Shown here piece by piece: positions 1 through 11,113 of a stretch of 64,000 nt of DNA. Source of the stretch: Apteryx mantelli (lineage: Eukaryota; Chordata; Aves; Apterygiformes; Apterygidae); the NCBI RefSeq assembly GCF_036417845.1, contig NC_089983.1, positions 25,789,297 to 25,853,296 on the forward strand. The letters run 5' to 3'. Position 1 is the stretch's first letter. Every line of letters begins with the position of its first letter. A program made the translations under genes and the position numbers. The notes under the pieces are model-generated. The model was not told the origin of the DNA. It saw nothing but the letters and a program-made list of their open reading frames with translations, and ran no database searches.

Positions 1-1723
1 GAAATTAGTGGGTTTTAATGAGGATTGAATATAGATTTGCTTCACTTAGTTTTAAACATAGAGTCAATCCAAATAAGATTTCTAATTTTATTTTCGCATA
101 TTAGTTCATGGAAGTCCTTGCTCTGTGCAGTCCAGAGCACTATACTTTGAGCCACATTTCTCATTTCTTCTTTTTAATTTTGTATTTTCCTTATTTCCTG
201 ATTTTCCTTAATTTGTCAAATATCTATTCAATAATTTTGGTAGTATGTTCTTCTGTTGTAAGCACTAATAGGATATTCCTGCAACTTCTTCTTTGTGCAT
301 TCTAGGTCTTACAGCTGATTTGTCAATTATGTTGTCTGAAACCAGATTGTGGCTATGGCTATGGCTAATACCAGCAGCATATTTTGCTCTTGCAGTGCTA
401 GAAGGAAGTTAGGAAATTAATGTCTCTTTGGAATGCTAACTTTATTAAAACAATGAAAGCAGAAAACAAACTTTTGGATTTATAGACATTCTTACAAAAG
501 GAGTGAGATATGAAGCAATATTTTGAGGTGGGTAAAAATAATTTTGCAATTTCTCAGATGACTACATGACCGTTTCCCACTTTAAGTCAAATCTCATCCA
601 GTTTGATTAAATGAAAAGTTTTGATTTCGGGCACTTTTGATCTATCGAGGTCAAAAGCTACAAGATACACCTACATGGCACTGATATTATTGCCAAAATC
701 AGGCTCAGTGGAAGTTATTTCACTGACTTAGCACAATGCATGTTATCTGATGACAGTGGTACTGTTGCATTATTTACTGCAGGGAATATACACTCTGCAA
801 AGGCTTATGTTCTTTTTATCTTTTTTCTCTCTGGTTAATCTGACTGAAGTCAAGGGAGATACCCATATGCATAGAGTGAAACATTTGTCTGTTTAATTTT
901 TAACATATTTTAAAAATTACTTGCTTTGACTACTTGCAGTAGTTGAAAAGGGATTATGATAAAAGTCCATCGTATTTTACAAAGATCTAAACCTTCCAAA
1001 TTATATTTTCCCTACAAATCCTAGTAAGCAGATGGAGTAATACCATCATTAAATCAGATGCATCTAACTTTACTTGACATAATTTTCTTTAATTGAAATT
1101 TATAAACATTATTTTTGTTTTGTTAGAGATTCTGCAATTTCTTGCCCATAAACACAAATATTAACTTAAAATTGAGTTCAGTGAGCCAGTTTTGTATTGC
1201 ATGCAGAGAAGATTAAAAGACATAGTGCCAAATCCTCTCCTGGGAAAGATCAAATGGTTACTAAAATGAATGCAACCTAAAACTGTAGAGTTTAGCCTGG
1301 GGGGGGAGGGGAATTGGACATTTAGCTATAATTAACACCTTCTACTTACACTCTCCAGTGTTTCAAACAGATTGTGTCCCGTTATAGGTAGTTGCTCAGA
1401 AATTTGAAATCACTTTGATTTAAGAAAACAGAATCAGAAGAAACATTATCGACTAAAAGTCACTAAATTCAAGTGTTCACTCTTAAGGCAATAATTCTGT
1501 AATCCTCAGACATATATAGTCATCCATAAATCCGTCAAGTGTTAGTTACGTGTACAAATACATTCTTTGTGTGAAAATATGTGACAGCAAAGAAAACCAA
1601 ACCTTTCCCTATTTCTAAAGAACTTGTAATGAAGTTTTCCTTAAGCAAGGACTGTATTAATTTTATCTGAAACATGAGATTAGCAATGTTTTCCAAGATA
1701 AATGTCTTTAAGATTCTTGGTGC

Positions 1724-1792
1724 TATTTCATCATTGCTCCATTATTTCAGCTCCATTATTTCATCATTGCTCCATTATTTCATTATTTCAGT
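1724..1792. repeat. Imperfect tandem duplication (ATTATTTCA/CATTGCTCC unit)
   Basis: The phrases ATTTCATCATTGCTCC and CATTATTTCA recur two to four times within about 70 bases. This is a local slippage-type duplication in AT-rich DNA with no sign of function. Confidence 0.7.
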
Positions 1793-4700
1793 AGAAAAAA
1801 ATATTTAAGAGGAATACCTGGAACATTGTGAAGGAAGGTATTGTAGCTCCTCCATTTTTCAGTTTGTCTTGATAGACAAAGTGCCTAGAGATGCAAAAAA
1901 GCTGAAAAGCTCTCCTACTTGTCTTTCAGAGACCTACTCAAGTGTTTTTGGTGTGTTGCATGCTGGAACGTGCAATACAGTTTATTTTCTGTCCCTCTCT
2001 TTTCTCATGTATGTATCTTTGTCAGGACATTGACTACTGATTATTCAATTCCTCAGTTTGTTACCATAAAAATTCTTGGGTTTTGTCCTAAACAATGAAT
2101 ATTTTGCTACTTTGTATCAGCTGATCTAAAGAAAGATATTTCCTGGCTTTTAAGAACTTTGACTTATATGTTCCTACTACATTTCTTTTGGCATTTATAT
2201 ATTCATATCCTGTGTAGGTTCATATCCTGCCCTTCTAATGCATTGCAGGTTGTTAGCATACTTAAACTTGTGGAGATAAATGCAGATAGTACATCACTAA
2301 AAATAATTTCTGCATCATATATTTATTAAATAAAATGTAATTGTGTATTACAAGATAAAAAGCCAGTGGAATTTTCTGTGAAGTCCCTCCCCAGACGCAG
2401 AATTGCTGCAAAATCATTGCCTTTCATTTTGTCCTCTCACACTCTGGAGTAGAAGGAACCTGAAAAGCCTGACTAGTGTGTAAATAGTATCTTTCTAAGT
2501 TCACTGTTCCCAACTAGCCTACCCCTGCACAACCCACCTGGTGATTCTGAGAAATATATACATAAACTTATGCACATAAGGGCATAAGATTTTGAATGTT
2601 TTCTCTGTGTTAGACCAATAAGCCCCAAAATACCAGGAGTTTTTTTGGTGATACAGTGGATACAGAGGACTAGTTAGTACAGTGAGCAGTTTATTTCCTG
2701 ACCTCAGTGGTCTGCACCATCTCCTGTTTTGTTCCCAAAGAAAGGCTGCGTTGACTACAAATTCATTTGAAGCAGCTCCTCCTTCTGCAGATAAGGTTAA
2801 TGCCTTCTGTCTGACTTGCTCTTTCATGCCTAAAGGGTGTAACACATATGGTAAGTAACAATAAAATACTGATCTGACTGTACAACTTTATGTAGGGCAT
2901 GTGTGACTAAAACCTGAGCAATAAAATTTCTTTTCCTGCTCAGACAGAATTGTATATGCCTGTCATATTTTAACTGGTTGTTAAATGGCACATACGCCTA
3001 CAGATCACAGAAAAAAAACGATACCTACAGTATCATTGTATATTTGTGATTTTCAGTGAAAAATTTATAGAAGATTTTGCTATACCTGGGCAAATTAAGC
3101 TATAAGACAGTAAATAATTATGTTGTTTAGGAATATGTATGCATTTAAAGAATGAAGAAACATTAACCATTCAGTATTAGTGGCAAAACTGTTTCTGATT
3201 TAGCTGAGGAGAAAGACATGCCCAAAGATCAGAAAGCAACATTGTAGAGCAGTAAATTTTTTCAGCAAAATGATCACCATTTCTTTTCTGAACACAGACA
3301 ATAAGGGCTTATAAACCCAACAATCTGGACTGCTGTAAAGGGAATCCCACTTTAGCTACAGTAGTAAATATTATGCAATTCATTAACATCCAGTGTACTT
3401 CTATCAAGGACAATATCAAAGAGCTATCTGAAAGAGAAATAATAAGTGTTTATTTTTAAGTTATTCAGCTGAAATACTGAACAACTCATTTGATTAGCCT
3501 TGTGAATTCTGAAATTGTTGGTTCTTTCCCTGTGTGGTAAATAATTTTGGTAAATGCTAAAAATGGTAAATAATTTTCAAAAGGAGTCAGAGACAGAAAA
3601 AGGGAAAAATTGGATGTGTTAAATAAACAGTGAATGTATGATCTAAATTCCCTTTCAAAGAATGGAGTATTCAGTGATAAAGATTAATGACAGAGTACTT
3701 AGCAAGCATGAATTAATGATAATATAGTCCAAACCAAAATTGCACTGCTGTTTCAAGAATATCATTTTTGGAAAAGCTATGTAGATTTAATTAGTTAGCA
3801 AAAGAATTGAGAGGTACTGTAAGGATGGTAAGCAGAAGACATGATCCAGTTATATTGGTAATCTATCCTCTGCCCTTTCTTCAAAGCTGACTAAAATGAT
3901 ACTTGTCTAGCAAAATAAAGCCTCATGATTTCTACCTAGCCCGTATGGGACTACAGCATACTGAATAAGCCATTTGGCCACAGTAACATTGACCTTTCTC
4001 ACAGAAAAAATTTGCTCAGGGAAAATATGAAAGTTGGAATCCTTTATTTGCATATATTAAAATGTGTGGATCAATGCATAAGCCTTGACCGAATAAGCAC
4101 CTGGGAAAACCATGTTGATCTGCACACTGAAGACTGATTTGTCGTTATTCTAACACCACCCAAGGTGAGAAAATTTAATTTTGTCATATTTTTGACATCA
4201 CTAAGTAAAGACTACAGGAATGACCACGATAAGCACATGAAGAGTGGATACATAGTAGGGATTTCAGTGGCTAAGTACAATTTACTTACACAGCACTGTG
4301 AATGTTTCGGATACCATGTGCTCACCACTCACATGCCAGGCATTTTAACTGGATCCTAAGCAGGTTACAGGCTGAAAGTAACTTGGGATAATGGTTCCTT
4401 AGCCAGTCTTGCATCTTTCTCTAGCAGACAGATGTGTGATACCATAGTGATGAGGAATCTTGGTCCAGAAACACTCCAAGATCCCCATTTCTTTTCATGC
4501 AAGGCCACCAGCACAGCCCTTCATCTTTTTTCTGTCTGTAGTATGAAGTCTCCATAACCGCCGTTTTTCTCAGTGTAATTACATTTATTAGAAATCATGT
4601 AATAAAAGTCAGGCTGATTATTATAGTTAGGTTTTCAATTTTTGACAGCTGTCTTTGAGATGAACTGAACTGAGATTGTATGTTTGATATGAACTGAACT

Positions 4701-5864
4701 GTTGGGTTTGTTTTAGCTGTGATTATAAGCACGTAAGATTTATAAAGAGAGGTAGTATCTTCCATTAGACCTGATGATAAGGTTGGGGGGAAAAAAAGCT
4801 TTCATGTGCACAGCTTTTCCATCAAGTCTATCTAAGTCTATCAAGTCTGTAGCCAATCATCTGGGCTATAAAGTAATCATTTATTTGACTGGAGTGATAC
4901 ATTGCCTCAACTAGACTTCCTTGCTGTTAAGTGCTTCTGCTGTTGTGAGAAAATATGTGGGAATAAGCTTAAGTCCAACCTGCTATAAGATCTTTTGTGT
5001 AGCTTTATATTACTTTATATGAAATGACAAAAATATAGGGGTTCATATTTGGTAAAGATGATTACTTAGATGGGTAAAATGTTCCACTGCCACCTAATAT
5101 ATTCTCTTGCATGGGACTCAGATGAGGAGCTTTTCTAACAGAGGTTCTCTACATTGCTCTCGCCCAGCAAAATCTTGAGCTTTGGAGATGAGCTAAACTG
5201 TTTAATATCACATTTTCTGTTACATATCATTCCAACAGCTCTGAAGGTCCTGTTAGATTTGGTCTAGAAGGTCTGGTAGATTTGATGGCTGAATAAAAAT
5301 GCTAAAATATCTATGTAAGGACCAATTTAATAATTCTGACACTTAAACATTGTCAGAAAGTCAGTGTGGAACACCAGACAACTGCAACACACGGTAATTT
5401 TGAAGTGTATTCCAAGCTCTTTCAGAATCCTAGATTGAGTAACTACAGTTTTCATATTTGACCTATGTCTTCCCACAAAACTGTGGTTTAAGTTGCAAAA
5501 TCAGAAATGTTTTGCTAAACATCTTTGTAGCATGTCTTCAGCTTACTGGACATGATGTCCATAGTTTGTATGGTCAGGTCTCAGGTCTTATTCCAGCTGC
5601 CACTCCTCTGTGACCTGTATTGTTCACAAAGCTGTAAATATGATGCTGCTCATTTAACTGAGGCATGTATAAGAGTTTATGTTGAAGAATACAGGAATAT
5701 TTGAATGCATTCTCGGATCAGTCCTACCCTCATATATTTTTCCTCAGTTCCTGCTGACAGCACTAGGGGTTGTGTCTCAGTATCTGAAGACAGAATTTGG
5801 CTGATGAATGATACGGAGTATATCAGTGTACAAAATCTCAAAGATTTGTGCAGTTTAATCATTT

Positions 5865-5884
5865 GTGCTCCCTCTGCTGGTAGC
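5865..5884 (-). promoter_or_regulatory. CTCF-like binding motif
   Basis: Read on the minus strand the site contains CCAGCAGAGGGAGCA. Against the vertebrate CTCF core CCASYAGRKGGCRS it fits everywhere except the C after the second GG, which is A. The motif points toward lower coordinates, away from ATP5MC3. One motif match is weak evidence for occupancy; function is inference. Confidence 0.45.
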
Positions 5885-6970
5885 AAAAGATGAAAATAAA
5901 TTGCAATGAACTTCACCTGGATTTATGACTGCTTCATAACATAAATCAAAATATTCCCAGTTTATATGGGTAAATTAGCTAATACCCACAATTTCACAAA
6001 AATTGAACTCTGTTGCATCTGACTTATACAGCTACTGCAGGACCCTGTGTTTTCAAACACGATTCTTTTTATAAAGTACCATACTACCTCATGCCAAATA
6101 CTCATTTTGAAGCAGCCATCAGATCAATTTCAGGATGTAAACAAGCATCCGGGAGGGATTCTGCTCAAAATTTTGTGAATGTATGGCCAATACCCTTTTT
6201 CCCAGCAGAAATTACTTGGGGGTAACATAAGTGAAACAACAAACAGCTTACTCAGGAGATGTATGTGCTAAAACATATACAGCGTTCATATGTTTTCCCA
6301 TCCTAGACCCTTCTCTGCCTGCTACTAAGTCTGTCTTTAGACGGTGTGAGTGAAATATGTTCTTATTTTTCATAATATGAATATGGTAAAGAGCTAAGGA
6401 GATGAATTACAGTTCATTCTCTGACAATTCTGTGAACTAAAATTCTCGTCTAAGGTAAATGGATGCAATGCCGTATTATTTTACCATTTGATCTGTGTAC
6501 GTAACTTCCAGTGACTGCTACAGAAGTCACATATGTGTATTTGAAGGAAGAAGCTGATCCCGAACCTAGTATTTAGCACGCGGCTTTTACCTTTACAAAT
6601 GCAGGAAAAGCACATTTCAATATAAGTTTTGATCATTTAAACATAAGGCAGGTATAACTATGCTCCTTAGTCATTATTCTCTAAACAGCAGCAGATATAT
6701 ACCAACATCCAAATGCCTTTAAGTCACAAGAAAATCTGTTTCCTCTCTCATTTGATTTTTTATTGATAAGGGATTTTTTAGGAAAATGTAATGGCAAAGC
6801 TAAAACTAAAGATCTGAGTCCACTTAATACACATAAGTAAAATAGGTTTGTTGGTCTCACATCAGTGCATATCATGAAAACATTTCAAGTCAGTTGAAGA
6901 TATAGGATGAGCTTTTTGGACTGAAATAATACACAGATCTACATGACTAAACTACTTTCACCCCAAGACA

Positions 6971-6993
6971 TATCTATCTATCTATCTATCTAT
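6971..6993. repeat. (TATC)n microsatellite
   Basis: About five and a half uninterrupted TATC units, followed by a TA-rich tail to about 7005. Confidence 0.9.
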
Positions 6994-7230
6994 ATCATAT
7001 ATACAGTGACATGATAATAGGAATGCTTACTATACAATTGCATGGAGGTACATAAAAAGCCAACCTTATATTAGAGATCTGAGTTATTAACATTAAAACA
7101 GTTTTATGGTGAATACAAAAAGATTTTCCAAAGACTTAGAATTTTTATATTGGTAGTGCAGCACAAAACACCACCACCAACAGTGACAGAGCGTTTCTGA
7201 AGAGGGATAGAATAAAACCTGTAACATAGT

Positions 7231-7250
7231 TCACAGAATCACAGAATGCT
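7231..7250 (-). repeat. CR1 3'-terminal ATTCTGTGA repeats
   Basis: The plus strand reads TCACAGAATCACAGAAT, two copies of the short direct repeat that ends CR1 elements and is thought to be the recognition site for target-primed reverse transcription. It fixes the 3' boundary of the long CR1. Confidence 0.85.
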
Positions 7251-7311
7251 TGAGGTTGGAATGGACCTCTGGAGATCATCTAGTCCAACCCCCCTGCTCA
7301 AGCAGGCTCAC

Positions 7312-10165
7312 CTAGAGCATGTTGCACAGGATCGCGTCCAGGCGGGTTTTGAATATCTCCAGAGAAGGAGACTCCACAACCTCTCTGGGCAACCTGTTCC
7401 AGTGCTCTGTCACCCTCACAGTGAAAAAGTTTTTCCTCATGTTCAGATGGAATTGTCTGTGTTTCAGTTTGTGTCCATTGCCTCACATCCTGTCGCTGGG
7501 CACCACTGAAAAGAGTCTGGTCCCATCCTCTTGACAGCCTCCCTTCAGATACTTGTACACGTTGATAAGATCCCCTCTCAGCCTCCTTAGGCTAAACAGG
7601 CCCAGCTCTCTCAGTCTTTCCTCATAAGAGAGATGCTCCAGTCCCCTAATCATCTTTGTAGCCCTTCGCTGGACTTGCTCCAGTAGTGCCACATCCCTCT
7701 TGTACTGGGGAGCCCAGTACTGGACGCAGTACTCCAGATGTGGCCTCAGCAGGGCTGAGTAGAGGGGGAGAATCACCTCCCTCAACCTGCTGGCAACACT
7801 CTTCCTGATGCACCCCAGGATACCATTGGCCTTCTTGGCCACAAGGGCACATTGCTGCCTCATGCTTAACTTGGTGTCCACCAGCACTCCCAGGTCCTTC
7901 TCCGCAGAGCTGCTTTCCAGCAGGTCAGCCCCCAACCTGTACTGGTGCATGGGGTTATTCCTCCCTAGGTGCAGGACCCTGCACTTCCCTCTGTTGAACT
8001 TCATGAGGTTCCTCTCCGCCCACCTCTCCAGCCTGTCCAGGTCTCTCTGAATGGCAGCACAGCCCTCTGGTGTATCGGCCTCTCCTCCCAGTTTTGTATC
8101 GTCAGCAAACTTGCTGAGGGTGCACTCTGTGCCTTCATCCAGGTCATTGATGAAGAAGTTGAACAAGACTGGACCCAGTACTGACCCCTGGGGGACACCG
8201 CTAGCTACAGGCCTCCAACTAGACTGCGCCGCTGATCGCAACCCTCTGAGCTCTGCCATTCAGCCAGTTCTCAATCCACCTCACTGTCCACTCATCTAGC
8301 CCACACTTCCTGAGCTTGTCTATGAGGATGTTATGGGATACAGTGTCAAAAGCCTTGCTGAAGTCAAGGTAGACAACATTCACTGCTCCCCCCTCATCTA
8401 TGCAGCCAGTCATTCCATCATAGAAGGCTATCAGATTGGTTAAGCATGATTTCCCCTTGGTGAAGCCATGCTGACTACTCCTGATCACTTTCTTGTCCTC
8501 CACATGCTTGGAGATGGCCTCCAGGATGAGCTGCTCCATCACCTTTCCAGGGATGGAGGTGAGGCTGACTGGCCTGTAGTTCCCTGGGTCCTCCTTCTTG
8601 CCCTTCTTGAAGACTGGGGTGACGTTGGCTTTCTTCCAGCCTTCAGGCACCTCTCCTGTTCTCCATGACCTTTCAAAGATGATGGAGAGTGGCTTAGCAA
8701 TAACGTCCGCCAGCTCCCTCAGCACTCGTAGGTGCATCCCATCAGGGCCCATGGATTTGTGGGTGTCAAGTTTGCTTAAATGATCTCTAACCCACTCCTC
8801 CTCCACCAAGGGAAAGTCTTCCTTTCTCCAGACTTTCTCTCTTGCCTCCAGGGTCTGGGGTTCCTGAGGGCTGGCCTGAGCAGTAAAGACTGAAGCAAAG
8901 GCAGCATTCAGTAACTCTGCCTTCTCTGCATCCTTCGTCACCAGGGCACCCACCCCATTCAGCAAAGGGCCCACATTTTCCCTAGTCTTCCTCTTGCTAC
9001 TGATGTATTTGAAGAAGCCCTTTTTGCTGTCCTTGACATCTCTCGCCAGATTTAATTCCAAACGGGCCTTAGCCTTCCTCGTCACATCCCTGCATACTCT
9101 GACAACGTTCCTATATTCCTCCCAAGTGGCCTGTCCCCCTTTCCACTTTCTGTATACTTCCTTCTTCTGGTTGAGTTTTGCCAGGAGCCCCTTGCTCATC
9201 CATGCAGGTCTCCTGCCTCCTTTGCTTGACTTCCTACTCATAGGGATGCACCGCTCTTGAGCCTGGAGGAGGTGATGTTTGAATATTAACCAGCTCTCTT
9301 GAACGCCCCTTCCTTCTAGGGCCCTAACCCATGGGATTCCTCCAAGTAGGTCCCTGAAGGGGCTAAAGTTTGCTCTCCTGAAGTCTAGGGTTGCGATCCT
9401 ACTTAGTGCCCTGCTGCCTCCTCGCAGAATCCTGAACTCCACCATCTCATGGTCACTGCAGCCAAGGCTGCCCCCGACTTTCACATCTCCAACCAGTCCT
9501 TCTTTGTTTGTTAGTACGAGGTCCAGCAGCACACCTCTCCTTGTTGGCTCCTCCACCACCTGTGTCAAGAAGTTGTCACCAATGCTCTGCAGGAACCTCC
9601 AGGACTGTTTGTGCCTAGCTGTGTTGTCTTTCCAGCAGATATCAGGGTGGTTGAAGTCCCCCATGAGAACCAGGGCCTGGGATCGTGAGGCTACTTCCAG
9701 CTGTCTGTAGAAGGCCTCATCGACTTCCTCATCCTGATCAGGTGGCCTGTACTAAACACCCACAACAGTGTCACCCATGCTAGCCTGCCCTTTAATCCTT
9801 ACCCATAAGCTCTCGACTCACTCTTCATCCACCCCTAGGCACAGCTCAATACATTCCAGTTGCTCTCTCACATAAAGAGCAACTCCACCACCTCACATTC
9901 CTGGCCTGTCTTTCCTAAAAAGCACATAGCCATCCATGACAGCACTCCAGTCACACGAGCTATCCCACCATGACTCTGTAATGGCAATGAGATCATGGCC
10001 CTGCAACTGCACACAGATCTCTAGTTCTTCCTGTTTGTTCCCCATGCTGCGTGCATTGGTGTACAGGCATTTCAGAGAGGTGATCAAGCATGCAGGTTTC
10101 CCAGGAGGGGTAAAAGAGGATCCTCCATAGCCACATCCCATGCGCACTTCCCTGGCTGCATTCAC
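7312..10165 (-). pseudogene. CR1 ORF2 (endonuclease-reverse transcriptase), broken
   Basis: The product of an intact copy nicks DNA and reverse-transcribes CR1 RNA at the nick. Visible in order: an APE-type endonuclease ([31 protein letters not shown]), a linker, then the reverse transcriptase ([24 protein letters not shown] with the first catalytic Asp, [11 protein letters not shown], and FADDTKL with the catalytic FADD). A C-terminal region ends in [16 protein letters not shown]. Breaks: in-frame stops at 9893-9895 (TGA), 9818-9820 (TGA) and 9752-9754 (TAG) inside the endonuclease; a frameshift within 8219-8259 just before the PQGS motif; and a TGA at 7483-7485. Several stops sit where an Arg CGA codon is expected, suggesting CpG decay. 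The start near 10165 is uncertain. Confidence 0.88.
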
Positions 10166-10243
10166 CTGCTGGAGGCATCCCGACTTGAGCAGTCTTTTGC
10201 CAGCTACCCTGTCACTATAACTCTCCCCTCCCCCCCATCTTTC

Positions 10244-11113
10244 CTAGTTTAAAGCCCTCCTTACCAGGTTGGCCAACCTGTTGGCAGAGACCCGCGTGCC
10301 CCGCCTCGTGAGGTGGATCCCATCTCTCGCCATCAGTTGTCGATCTTCAAACAGGGTCCCATGGTCGTAGAAACCAAAACCCTGTTGCCAATACCAGCGG
10401 CGCAGCCAGTCGTTAACTTGGAAAGTCCGTCTCCTCCTCCTCTCATCCATCCCCCTCACTGGCAGGATTGAGGAGAAGATGACCTGGGCTCCCAGACCCT
10501 TGACCACCATCCCCAGAGCTCTGAAATCCTGCTTGATGGTCTCCAGTTTGCCCTTGGTGTCATTGGTGCCCACATGGAAGAGCAGCAGTGGGTAATAGTC
10601 CGAAGTGTGGACAAGCCTTGGCAGTCTTTGCATGACATCTCTCACACGAGCCCCTGGCAGGCCACAAACCTCTCTAGACATGAGGTCAGGTCGGCAGATA
10701 GATGTCTCCGTCCCTTGCAGCAGGGAGTCCCCCACAACAATCACCCGCCGCTTCTTCCGGGCATTCCGGCAAGGCACAGGGTCTGTTGTTCCAGGTACTT
10801 CCCTTGCAGCCGTGTCCATCTCCTCCTCATCCTGGAGGGCACTAAACCTGTTCTTCAGCTGCAAGTCTTCGGGAGGAGTAGGAGCCTTTCTCCTCCCACG
10901 AGCAGTGACCAGTTTCCAGCCTTCTTCTACAGTGTTATGATGTACCATTTCACACGGCACAGAGCCCTCGGGCAACTCCACTGCTGTGAGGGGTTGGGAC
11001 TCCTGAAGCTGTACAGTCTCCGAGAATACCCTGTCTATCTCTTGCTCATCTACTCGGATGCTGCGCAGCCTACTGACCTCCTCCCATAACTCCCTTACCT
11101 GACGACACAACCG
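10244..11113 (-). CDS. CR1 ORF1, SGNH/GDSL esterase-type protein (5' part lost)
   Basis: An open frame of about 288 codons ending in TAG at 10244-10246. Its N-terminal third is charged and probably coiled (RELWEEVSRLRSIR), a basic stretch follows (NARKKRR), then an SGNH hydrolase domain. The block I nucleophile motif is VVGDSLLQG (Ser at about residue 128), block III is HVGTND (about 179-184), and the Asp-His motif is DGIHLT (about 263-268), so the triad is intact. In CR1 elements this ORF1 protein is thought to bind RNA or lipid during retrotransposition; its exact role is not settled. Upstream the same frame continues with CR1-like residues past a TGA at 11114-11116, so the open frame is a remnant rather than a natural complete ORF1. 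A conserved triad in a dead element probably reflects recent insertion. Confidence 0.82.
   Translation of the reverse strand, partial: RLCRQVRELWEEVSRLRSIRVDEQEIDRVFSETVQLQESQPLTAVELPEGSVPCEMVHHNTVEEGWKLVTARGRRKAPTPPEDLQLKNRFSALQDEEEMDTAAREVPGTTDPVPCRNARKKRRVIVVGDSLLQGTETSICRPDLMSREVCGLPGARVRDVMQRLPRLVHTSDYYPLLLFHVGTNDTKGKLETIKQDFRALGMVVKGLGAQVIFSSILPVRGMDERRRRRTFQVNDWLRRWYWQQGFGFYDHGTLFEDRQLMARDGIHLTRRGTRVSANRLANLVRRALN

Larger units (their letters stand above)
1..7230. other. AT-rich intergenic DNA, no gene seen
   Basis: No coding exon, RNA gene or large transposon is recognisable. Open frames here are short, have no family resemblance and lack splice context. It contains a partial tandem duplication near 1.73 kb, a TATC microsatellite near 6.97 kb and a CTCF-like motif near 5.87 kb, listed separately. 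By vertebrate synteny this is the HOXD-facing side of ATP5MC3, so conserved enhancers could be present, but none can be shown from one sequence. Confidence 0.6.
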
